DNA of 64,000 bases, taken from NCBI GenBank assembly GCA_016286365.1, contig JAEESN010000001.1, forward strand, positions 434,001 to 498,000. The letters are read 5' to 3'. Position 1 is the first letter of the stretch. The number at the start of each line of letters is the position of its first letter. Origin of the DNA: Treponema sp. GTDB taxonomy: Bacteria > Spirochaetota > Spirochaetia > Treponematales > Treponemataceae. A program made the translations under genes and the position numbers. A model generated the notes under the pieces. That model did no database searches and had not been told where the DNA came from. It saw only the letters and a list, made by a program, of their open reading frames with translations. Shown one piece after another: positions 24,884-32,245 of the stretch.

Positions 24884-26560
24884 TTACTCCATGCCCGCTG
24901 TGCCTGCGTTCATGCTGGCGAGAAATGCTTCATTTGTTTTAGACTTCTTCATGCGGTCGAGGATGAGTTCTGTGATATCGATATCTTCCATAGGGTTTAA
25001 TACCTTACGCAAAATCCAGATCTTCTGAAGTTCGCTTTCTGTAAGTAAAAGTTCTTCCTTTCTTGTTCCGGATTTTTTGATATTGATTGCAGGGAAAAGT
25101 CTTCTTTCTGCGAGCTTACGGTCAAGGTTGATTTCTGAGTTACCAGTTCCCTTAAACTCTTCGAAAATTACTTCATCCATACGAGAACCTGTTTCTATGA
25201 GTGCTGTAGAGATGATTGTTAAAGAACCGCCTTCTTCTACGTTACGGGCTGCACCAAAGAAGCGTTTTGGCTTGAACAATGCGTTTGAATCAACACCACC
25301 GGAAAGAACTTTACCACTGGTCTGAACAGTCTGGTTATATGCGCGTGCAAGACGTGTGATTGAGTCAAGAAGGATTACGACATCGCGTTTGTGTTCAACA
25401 AGACGTTTTGCTTTTTCCAAAACCATTTCTGCTACCTGAACGTGGCGTGTTGCCTGTTCATCGAATGTAGAAGAAATAACTTCTCCCTTGATGGCTCTTT
25501 CCATTTCTGTAACTTCCTCAGGACGTTCGTCGATTAACAAAACGATGAGGTATACTTCAGGATTATTTGTAGTGATAGCGTTTGCAACCTTCTGCATTAA
25601 AATTGTTTTACCTGCTTTTGGAGGGGCAACAATCAAAAGACGCTGACCTTTTCCGATTGGAGCAAACAAATCGATGATACGAGTTGAAACTTCTGTAGAA
25701 ACAGTTTCGAGTCTTAATTTTTCATCAGGATAAAGCGGTGTTAAGTTTTCGAATGGAACGCGTGTCTGTGCGATGCGTGGTTCATCAAAGTTTACAGATT
25801 CAATGCGGAGTAAAGCAAAGAATTTTTCTCCTTCTTTAGGAGAACGTGTCTGACCGTAAACTGTATCACCGGTTTTTAAGTTGAATAAACGAATCTGGCT
25901 TGGAGAAATATAAATATCATCAGGGCCAGGTAAATAACTGTTTTGTGGAGAGCGGAGGAATCCGTATCCGTCCGGTAAAATCTCGAGTGCACCAGAAGCA
26001 AAAATAATTCCGCCGTGTTCTGTATGTGCTTTAAGGATTACAAAAATCAAATCCTGCTTTTTCATTGGAGCTAAATCATCAGCTGTAAAGCCATACTGCA
26101 TTGCAATTTCTCGGAGCTCCGGCATAGATTTGATTGTAAGATCATTGATTAAAAGACGTGGTTTATTTGCGTTATCATCACCCTGTGCTGCTGCTTCTGC
26201 GGCGGCAATGCTTTCCGAAACTTCTCCGCTTGGAGACGGATAAGATGTAAATGAACGCTGATTGTAATTTTTCTTCTGTGGGATTTTTTTTGCAAATTTC
26301 TGATTAGCCGGTTTTTTAGCTGATTTAAATTCACCGTCTGCCTGACCTTCTGCTTCCGATGGATTTTCCTGTGATTCTTCGGCTTTTACAACTACCCTTC
26401 TTTTCTTTACCACTACGTGTGCTGAATCTGAATGTGGTGTTTCGTTTGCTTCAGTGTTTTCTGATGCTGAAGCTTCTGTTTCTGATGAATTTTCAAAATC
26501 AAGCGATGCCTGAGATTCATCATTTTCATCTTCGGGATGACGTTTTCTTAATGCTGCCAT
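24884..26560 (-). CDS. rho: Transcription termination factor Rho
   Basis: 558 aa. The Rho core starts near residue 135 with the helical [10 protein letters not shown] segment, then the RNA-binding OSB fold ([15 protein letters not shown]), Walker A PPKAGKT, Walker [16 protein letters not shown], the Q-loop/R-loop region ([21 protein letters not shown]) and [17 protein letters not shown]. The first 130 residues are a low-complexity Glu/Ser/Ala then Lys/Arg-rich extension absent from E. coli Rho (419 aa), of a kind found in several other phyla. It is a hexameric RNA-dependent ATPase that ends transcription. Single-gene unit. Confidence 0.97.
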   Translation of the reverse strand: MAALRKRHPEDENDESQASLDFENSSETEASASENTEANETPHSDSAHVVVKKRRVVVKAEESQENPSEAEGQADGEFKSAKKPANQKFAKKIPQKKNYNQRSFTSYPSPSGEVSESIAAAEAAAQGDDNANKPRLLINDLTIKSMPELREIAMQYGFTADDLAPMKKQDLIFVILKAHTEHGGIIFASGALEILPDGYGFLRSPQNSYLPGPDDIYISPSQIRLFNLKTGDTVYGQTRSPKEGEKFFALLRIESVNFDEPRIAQTRVPFENLTPLYPDEKLRLETVSTEVSTRIIDLFAPIGKGQRLLIVAPPKAGKTILMQKVANAITTNNPEVYLIVLLIDERPEEVTEMERAIKGEVISSTFDEQATRHVQVAEMVLEKAKRLVEHKRDVVILLDSITRLARAYNQTVQTSGKVLSGGVDSNALFKPKRFFGAARNVEEGGSLTIISTALIETGSRMDEVIFEEFKGTGNSEINLDRKLAERRLFPAINIKKSGTRKEELLLTESELQKIWILRKVLNPMEDIDITELILDRMKKSKTNEAFLASMNAGTAGME

Positions 26561-26652
26561 TAAAAATTTACTCCATAAAAAAATAATTTGTTATCTATAT
26601 TTGATTGATTTTTTAAAAGACGTTTGATTTCGTAAAAAAAGTGTATACATTA

Positions 26653-26681
26653 TTGTTACTGCATTTATTAAATTATGTCAA
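26653..26681 (-). promoter_or_regulatory. Putative rho promoter
   Basis: Minus strand: -35 TTGACA (26676-26681), 17 bp, -10 TAACAA (26653-26658). It gives a leader of about 85 nt, which could hold autoregulatory Rho sites; the -10 is weak. Confidence 0.5.
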
Positions 26682-26700
26682 GTTTTTACATTTTATAGAC

Positions 26701-27132
26701 TTAGACTTTAAAAGGATCTTTATGAACAACCATAGCCTTTTTAAATTCTGCAGAAGCAACAGCAAATAAATCAGCATCAGGGTTATCTTCGATCATAGAA
26801 ACTTCACCATTGTAATCTACGTTATTTGCAATGCGGATTCTTGCAGTTTTAATATTGCTTGTAACGGTACTTCCAGAACAGATTTCTACTCTTTCAGATG
26901 CATTCATATCGCCCGAAACAGTTCCATTAACAACGATTGAATTAGCATTGATATTTTCTACATCACATACAGCGTCTCTTGCAATTTCAAGATCACCTTT
27001 TGGAGCATTAATTTTTCCCTTGAACTTACCTGTGATTACAAGTCTTGAATCAAATTCCAAAACTCCGTCAAAATCAGTTTCTGTTCCAAATACTGTGATA
27101 TTTCTTTTTACCTGTTCTACCTGTTCTGCCAT
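26701..27132 (-). CDS. Bactofilin (polymer-forming cytoskeletal protein)
   Basis: 143 aa. The DUF583 right-handed beta-helix pattern is clear: TVFGTETDFDGVLEFDSRLVITGKFKGKI...GDLEIARDAVCDVENINANSIVVNGTVSGDMNASERVEI. A short charged tail follows. Bactofilins assemble without nucleotide into filaments that organise cell-wall synthesis and cell shape; in spirochaetes they affect helical morphology and motility. The start is immediately after the lnt stop, so the two are co-transcribed with HU. Confidence 0.92.
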   Translation of the reverse strand: MAEQVEQVKRNITVFGTETDFDGVLEFDSRLVITGKFKGKINAPKGDLEIARDAVCDVENINANSIVVNGTVSGDMNASERVEICSGSTVTSNIKTARIRIANNVDYNGEVSMIEDNPDADLFAVASAEFKKAMVVHKDPFKV

Positions 27133-28884
27133 TTACTGCACCTTTCTTATTTTATTAATTATAACAATTATAATGCGTATTATCAATAATAATAAAGTTA
27201 AAAATATAATTCCCCATTCAAAAATAAGATATCCGTATTCTGCATAAAAAGTAGGATTTCTTTCTTCATCAATTACGGGAATATATCCGCTTACAAAATA
27301 TTTTGTAAAAGGTTCAACCATCTGTGTAATGCGTCCGTTTGGATCTACAATGCATGTCTGACCGGTTGCAGCACTTCGCACAAGAGGAACCCTGTTTTCT
27401 ACCGCACGGAAAATCGAAATTGCCATATGCTGATACTGACTCACCCGGCTTTCTGCCCAGGAATCATTTGTAAGATTAAAAAAACACCTTGAACCTGCTT
27501 TATACATATTTCTTGCTGTATCGCTGAATGTATCTTCAAAACAGATTGGGGTCGAAAATCTTAAGTTCCCGCGTTTAAAAACAGTATACTCAAGGCCAGG
27601 CTCATAAAGATAATCAAATTTCTGGTAAAGCTTTTCGTAGATTTTTGGGAATAATTTTTTATATGGAAAGCCTTCTGTAAAAGGAACAAGGTGCATTTTT
27701 TTATAAGCCTGGACTTTTAAAGGCTCATAATCAGTCTCGGAATCAAAAACAAGGGCTGCATTATAATAAACAAGCTGATGTTCATCCGTAGCTTCCATAT
27801 GATTGTTTCCAATTATAAAAGTATATTTTTTTAGACGAGAAAAATAATCAACACATCTTTTAATAAAATTTTCCGTCTGAATATCGTAATCAGTTATTTC
27901 ACGGTTTTCGCCATAAAGTTTTTTTAAATTATTTTCGTAGTCGTATTTAAAACTGATTGATGGAACTATTGAATTTTCCGGCCAGAGAATAATCTGTAAA
28001 TCTCTGTTCATCTCGATAACTGAATCGGAAAGCGTGTAAAGCGTAGAAAAATTTTCGATATAACTTTCAAGACCATTTTTATCGGGGGTATCACAATTCT
28101 GGATTGCGGCAACCTTCATTTGCTCGTTTTTTGAATAATCTTTCTGAGCATGTTTTGAATAAATAAAAAGTCCTGTAAACGCAAATATAAAAAGAACAAA
28201 TGCAAATACTGAAGATTTTACAGAATATTTTTTGATTTCTTTTTCATCATTCTGTAAAAACTTAAAATGCGATTCATATTCAAACTGTTTAAGATTTTTT
28301 TCTACACTCTGCTGATAAGCCTTAAGTTCAAATCTCTTTTTTAAAAATCCGTAAATACAGCACGAAGGAAAAATTAGAATTGCATTTAATCCAAAGACAC
28401 CGGTTATATCTGTAATCTGAATGACAGGGATATATCGCCACTGAGAATAAGCTGTAATTCCATAATTGAATCCCAAAAATCCTTTTGTTTTAAGATATTC
28501 AAAACTGCAGATAACAAGCCATGCAAGAACCCAGCTGTTTTTAGGATAGAGTTTTTCGAGCGCTTTAAGAATATAAAAAAGAATTGTATATAAGATGATA
28601 TTTATAATCAGCACGACAAAATAAGAAAAAAAGCCGTAGTTTATGAGCCAGAAGCCGTACATCGTACAGTATAAAAATGCGTAAAAAAATGAAAAGATAA
28701 AACAGTTTTTAAAAGTAAGCTTTCTGATTAAGAGTAATAAAGGAAGATAAGAAAACCATGCCAAAAAACCAAAACCGTTTACACTTATTAAATTAGGATG
28801 AGATAAAGCTGATAATAAAACAGAAACAATTAACAGAACAACCTGAGGAATAAGCTTTTTAACTTTAAATGTTTCTTTAGTCAT
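27133..28884 (-). CDS. lnt: Apolipoprotein N-acyltransferase
   Basis: 583 aa. Six to eight N-terminal membrane helices are followed by a CN-hydrolase domain with the catalytic triad context: Glu in ILWPENSIV, Lys in KMHLVPFTEGFPYK and Cys in TPICFEDTF; a C-terminal membrane helix closes the protein. It adds the third acyl chain to lipoproteins at the periplasmic face of the inner membrane. A basic insert (about residues 185-215) makes it longer than the 512 aa E. coli enzyme. The gene abuts HU upstream and bactofilin downstream with no spacing. Confidence 0.93.
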   Translation of the reverse strand: MTKETFKVKKLIPQVVLLIVSVLLSALSHPNLISVNGFGFLAWFSYLPLLLLIRKLTFKNCFIFSFFYAFLYCTMYGFWLINYGFFSYFVVLIINIILYTILFYILKALEKLYPKNSWVLAWLVICSFEYLKTKGFLGFNYGITAYSQWRYIPVIQITDITGVFGLNAILIFPSCCIYGFLKKRFELKAYQQSVEKNLKQFEYESHFKFLQNDEKEIKKYSVKSSVFAFVLFIFAFTGLFIYSKHAQKDYSKNEQMKVAAIQNCDTPDKNGLESYIENFSTLYTLSDSVIEMNRDLQIILWPENSIVPSISFKYDYENNLKKLYGENREITDYDIQTENFIKRCVDYFSRLKKYTFIIGNNHMEATDEHQLVYYNAALVFDSETDYEPLKVQAYKKMHLVPFTEGFPYKKLFPKIYEKLYQKFDYLYEPGLEYTVFKRGNLRFSTPICFEDTFSDTARNMYKAGSRCFFNLTNDSWAESRVSQYQHMAISIFRAVENRVPLVRSAATGQTCIVDPNGRITQMVEPFTKYFVSGYIPVIDEERNPTFYAEYGYLIFEWGIIFLTLLLLIIRIIIVIINKIRKVQ

Positions 28885-29199
28885 TTATTTTCTGGTCATT
28901 GCAGGATCAAGGTTCCAGAGATTTTCTTTTAAAGACTGACCTGCCCTGAATGCTGCAATATAATGCGGTTCTACAGAAAGAGTTTCTCCTGTTTTAGGAT
29001 TTCTTGCACATGCTCTTCCCTTTCTGAGGCGTGGTTCAAAGGTGCCGAAACCTCTTAATTCGATTGTGGCTCCCTGTTCCAATGATTTTTTTAAATGAAC
29101 TAAAAGCTGATCTACAACAGTTTGAATATCCTGTCTTTCGCAGTCAGTTTCTTTGTAAATTGATTCTACAAGGTCGATTTTAGTAACTTTTTTATTCAT
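28885..29199 (-). CDS. HU/IHF-family DNA-binding protein
   Basis: 104 aa. The HU fold is evident: TKIDLVESIYKETDCERQDIQTVVDQLLVHLKKSL, then GATIELRGFGTFEPRLRKGRACARNPKTGE and the arm-return segment VEPHYIAAFRAGQSLKE. The tail is 12 residues longer than E. coli HU. It compacts or bends DNA. An ATG at 29211 is an alternative start; neither has a strong ribosome site. It heads the HU-lnt-bactofilin unit. Confidence 0.92.
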   Translation of the reverse strand: MNKKVTKIDLVESIYKETDCERQDIQTVVDQLLVHLKKSLEQGATIELRGFGTFEPRLRKGRACARNPKTGETLSVEPHYIAAFRAGQSLKENLWNLDPAMTRK

Positions 29200-29255
29200 A
29201 TTAATTACCATTTTTTAATAGATTTGTTTTATACTAGTATTGTACAGCATAATTT

Positions 29256-29293
29256 TAAAAAAAACCAGTTGAAAAAATAGAATCTTCAACTGG
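29256..29293 (-). terminator. Intrinsic terminator after rpsT
   Basis: Minus strand: CCAGTTGAA / TTCAACTGG, a 9-bp stem with an 11-nt loop, followed by eight Ts. Confidence 0.9.
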
Positions 29294-29323
29294 ATTACCA
29301 AAAAGTTTAATTTTTGAAAACTG

Positions 29324-29602
29324 TTATTTTGCTGCTTTAAAAGTAGCATTGAAAAGATTCATCATTCTTGACTTTTTGCGTGATACGGCATTGCGAGTTA
29401 AAACACCCTTGCTTCTAGCGCTATCAAGTTCTTTCTGAAGCTGTTTATATTTTTCTTCAGCAAGCTTTTCATCTTTTGCATGTACAGCTTCTACAAACTG
29501 TTTTGCGTAAGTTTTACATGTGCTTTTGATAGCCTTATTATGAAGTCTACGAACTTCGCTCTGAGCGTATCTTTTTTCTGCAGAAGTTTGTTTACCTGCC
29601 AA
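29324..29602 (-). CDS. rpsT: Ribosomal protein bS20
   Basis: 92 aa, Lys/Arg/Ala-rich and helical. Conserved segments include SAEKRYAQSEVRRLHNKAIKSTCKT and a C-terminal KGVLTRNAVSRKKSRMMNLFN. It is a small-subunit protein that binds 16S rRNA. The start codon is TTG at 29602, as in E. coli rpsT, where the poor UUG start is part of autogenous control. It has its own TTGACA/TATTAT promoter and a terminator. Confidence 0.95.
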   Translation of the reverse strand: MAGKQTSAEKRYAQSEVRRLHNKAIKSTCKTYAKQFVEAVHAKDEKLAEEKYKQLQKELDSARSKGVLTRNAVSRKKSRMMNLFNATFKAAK

Positions 29603-29639
29603 TTGGAGACCCCCAAAAAATATTTAGTTAACTTATACA

Positions 29640-29668
29640 ATAATATCGAAAACTGAATTTATTGTCAA
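29640..29668 (-). promoter_or_regulatory. rpsT promoter
   Basis: Minus strand: -35 TTGACA (29663-29668), 17 bp, -10 TATTAT (29640-29645). Its -35 overlaps the stop codon of the binding-protein gene. Confidence 0.85.
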
Positions 29669-30957
29669 TCTGAGATGCCGGTATCAATCTCTACATTAGC
29701 TTTAAAAAATTTGATAGCTCCCTCTTTTGTGTATCTGCCGCTGCCGTCTAAATAATATTCTATCATCAACATCCAATCTACTTGCATATATGAATCTGTA
29801 GATTGAATTGATTTAGGAATAATGTCTTCTGAATATTTTAATAACTCTAAATAAACATTTTGTCCATTAAGATAATCATCCTTGTAATCTGAATATTTTT
29901 TATTCATTATGACCTTATTAGCATAAAGGCACTTATATTCGTCTGAATATTCCATAATACTTTTTTCATCGGTCATCATAAACTTTATAAACTTTTTAGC
30001 AAATTCAGGATTCCGGCATTTTTTATTAACTAATATAATTGTACTACCCCAAAAATAAGATGCAGGTCCTTTTACAATTCCCCAATCTCCTTTTGTATCT
30101 AAAGCAACATCTTTAAACATATTAAAATATTGCCAGTCTACAAAAAAATATCCAAATATTTCAGGATTATATGATTTTTTCTTCTCATAATTTACATTCA
30201 TTGAAGAAAGCCATTCAGCACTCCACATAAGATTTTTAGCTTCATAGCCTTTATCAGAAAATTCTTTACACATATCAAGATATTTAAGCATTAAAGGATC
30301 TATAACAAGTTTTCTATCTTCCACCCAGTTTTGTTTTCTCTGAGCCAAGAAAGGAACAAGCAGTGAATCTGTAGCAGATATGATTTTACATTTCCCGTTT
30401 GATTTTTTATAAAGCTTTTCTGCAGTTTTTGAAAATTTATCCCAGTCAGAAATCGCCTTTTGAACAACTACAGGATCATCTGTTCCAAGATATTTTTTTG
30501 CAAGACTTCTTCTGTAAAAAAATGCTCCTGTATCGGCGGCACAACCTATGCCATATATTTTATCATCAATTAAAGTGTTTTTTGATGGATATTCTATAAT
30601 CTGATCTTTTATACTTTCATATATATCTGTAAGATCAAGAAAATATTCTTCAGGGTTATTGGCGCATGCTTCAAAAAAATAATGATCCATTATAATTATA
30701 TCTGGAGTTTGAGCACTATCATTACTTATTTTTTCAAAAAGACCTTTATACGCATCTTGTAAATCAGATGAATCCATTGGAATATTTTTTACTTTTTCAC
30801 CAGGATTTTCAGCATTAAAATTATTAATAAAAATATCTGTATTTTCACCAAGAATTGAATAAACATTTAATGTATTAGTGTTGTTGTTATCTTTTTTCTC
30901 TGCTGCAGTAATACTAAAACACAAAAATAAACATAAAAGAGCACAAACTTTTTTCAT
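29665..30957 (-). CDS. Extracellular solute-binding protein, family 1 (orphan)
   Basis: About 430 aa. A signal peptide (residues 1-19, cleavage after ITAA) leads into a type 1 sugar-binding-protein fold: TLNVYSILGENTDIFINNFNAENPGEKV, PDIIIMDHYFFEAC, a mid-protein WDKFSKTAEKLYKK and SYFWGSTIILVNKKCRNPEFAKKFIKFMM. It probably binds an oligosaccharide or polyol for an ABC importer. No permease or ATPase gene is adjacent, so its partner is elsewhere. The ATG at 30957 follows GAGGTG; the longer frame begins at a GTG inside that site. No lipobox is obvious. Confidence 0.85.
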   Translation of the reverse strand: MKKVCALLCLFLCFSITAAEKKDNNNTNTLNVYSILGENTDIFINNFNAENPGEKVKNIPMDSSDLQDAYKGLFEKISNDSAQTPDIIIMDHYFFEACANNPEEYFLDLTDIYESIKDQIIEYPSKNTLIDDKIYGIGCAADTGAFFYRRSLAKKYLGTDDPVVVQKAISDWDKFSKTAEKLYKKSNGKCKIISATDSLLVPFLAQRKQNWVEDRKLVIDPLMLKYLDMCKEFSDKGYEAKNLMWSAEWLSSMNVNYEKKKSYNPEIFGYFFVDWQYFNMFKDVALDTKGDWGIVKGPASYFWGSTIILVNKKCRNPEFAKKFIKFMMTDEKSIMEYSDEYKCLYANKVIMNKKYSDYKDDYLNGQNVYLELLKYSEDIIPKSIQSTDSYMQVDWMLMIEYYLDGSGRYTKEGAIKFFKANVEIDTGISD

Positions 30958-31077
30958 AAAACACCTCACTTACCAAAAATTATAAACTATAAATCCAAAT
31001 CATATATAAGAAATAATCCTTAATCTTTTTTATGCTGATAAAAGCCCCTGAACGATGATTACAAACAGGCTCAATTA

Positions 31078-31106
31078 TTGACAATCAGTTTTTTAATCAT
31101 TAATAT
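31078..31106 (+). promoter_or_regulatory. Promoter of the small zinc-ribbon gene
   Basis: -35 TTGACA (31078-31083), 17 bp, -10 TAATAT (31101-31106), 31 bp before the start codon. Confidence 0.8.
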
Positions 31107-31137
31107 ATAAAAACGAATATTCGATTGGAGGCACATA

Positions 31138-31311
31138 ATGGCTGGAGCTAGTAAAAACTCTCGTACTACTGTTGCAACACAAAAATTCATTTGCCCTGAC
31201 TGTGGTGGCGAAATCATAATGAAAACAATGATGGAAAATGGCAGACTTAAGAATCTTGCAGAATGCCAGAAATGCAAACGTGTTGAAAGAAGACCTAAGG
31301 ATTTTAAATAA
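31138..31311 (+). CDS. Small zinc-ribbon protein (57 aa)
   Basis: 57 aa, read from an ATG six bases after a strong GGAGG. Two knuckles, CPDCGGE and CQKCKR, 27 residues apart, should bind one zinc ion; the flanks are basic (KNSRTT near the N-terminus, RRPKDFK at the C-terminus). It resembles small ribosomal or nucleic-acid-binding zinc ribbons but does not match bL32, bL33 or bL36 well enough to name. It has its own strong promoter and terminator, which points to steady high expression. The coding frame is supported by the promoter, ribosome site and terminator rather than by length. Confidence 0.8.
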   Translation: MAGASKNSRTTVATQKFICPDCGGEIIMKTMMENGRLKNLAECQKCKRVERRPKDFK

Positions 31312-31360
31312 TCCTATTGACTCAGAGGCAAGTTATACCTGCCGACCTAGTCTTATTATT

Positions 31361-31398
31361 AAAAAACCGGATGGAATCATGAACCACCCGGTTTTTTT
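31361..31398 (+). terminator. Intrinsic terminator, probably bidirectional
   Basis: AAAAAACCGG and CCGGTTTTTTT form an extended stem with an inner GG/CC pair. It ends the zinc-ribbon gene on the plus strand and may also end plsC transcripts from the minus strand. Confidence 0.85.
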
Positions 31399-31453
31399 AT
31401 TTTAAAGAAGTTTTTTTCAAAAGCCTTCAGGCATTCACATATATCCGTGATCT

Positions 31454-32215
31454 TTACTTCTGTGTAGTAGGAAGCTTTCTCCATTCATTAAGCTGGGCCT
31501 GAATGAGTTCCCTTGATTCATCTAAAATCTTCTGGCTTTCTTCTTTTGTTTTTGGAGCATCGTATACTTTTAAAACCTTTACACGATAGCATCCGCAGCG
31601 GAGATTTACAAAAAGCTTTTTAAGCTCGCGAAGAGCATATCCGCCGTCTAAAGCACATACTGCAACAGGAAGGTTCGAAGCTTCACATAATTTTCTAAAA
31701 CCTGCCGAATAAAACTTTCCAACTTCACCGTCTTTTGTTCTTGTTCCTTCCGGAAATAAAATCGGAATCTGATTATTTTTTACTACACGCTTTCCAAACT
31801 TTTCCATAACGTTCATCGCATCCATAGGACGTGCCTTACGGGGAATCATACAGTGTTCCTGTGTACGAAGCATTTCTGAAACAAGCGGAATGTGGCGCGA
31901 AAGAGTATCTTTTGCAACAAAACGAACTTCTTTTTCGCGGAAATAATTCATATAAACCGGAATATCAAGGAGACTCTGATGATTAGAAATAATCATAAAC
32001 TGGTCCGGGAGTTCTTTTTTTGCTTCGTTATAGCCAAAGAAATTAAATTTTTTATAGAATCTTGTGATTGCAAAAAGACGTGGTGCTAAAACCTTTACTA
32101 TATAATTCGAAATAACCATGCTAAGCTTGTGGCTTACAGGATAGGCAAAAATATTTGCAATAGAAGGCGGTATAACCATACCAAAAAGACAAATCAGTGT
32201 GATAAAGCTGGACAT
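31454..32215 (-). CDS. plsC: 1-acyl-sn-glycerol-3-phosphate acyltransferase
   Basis: 253 aa. The acyltransferase motifs are present: HX4D in NHQSLLDIP, an RFVAKDTLSRH segment, and FPEGTRTKDGEVG. An N-terminal hydrophobic helix anchors it to the inner membrane. It makes phosphatidic acid from lysophosphatidic acid in phospholipid synthesis. The ATG at 32215 follows GGAGG; the longer frame begins at a GTG within that site. It follows the dinG-like gene by 30 bp on the same strand. Confidence 0.92.
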   Translation of the reverse strand: MSSFITLICLFGMVIPPSIANIFAYPVSHKLSMVISNYIVKVLAPRLFAITRFYKKFNFFGYNEAKKELPDQFMIISNHQSLLDIPVYMNYFREKEVRFVAKDTLSRHIPLVSEMLRTQEHCMIPRKARPMDAMNVMEKFGKRVVKNNQIPILFPEGTRTKDGEVGKFYSAGFRKLCEASNLPVAVCALDGGYALRELKKLFVNLRCGCYRVKVLKVYDAPKTKEESQKILDESRELIQAQLNEWRKLPTTQK

Positions 32216-32245
32216 TTTTTCCTCCACACACAGTATAGAATAAAA

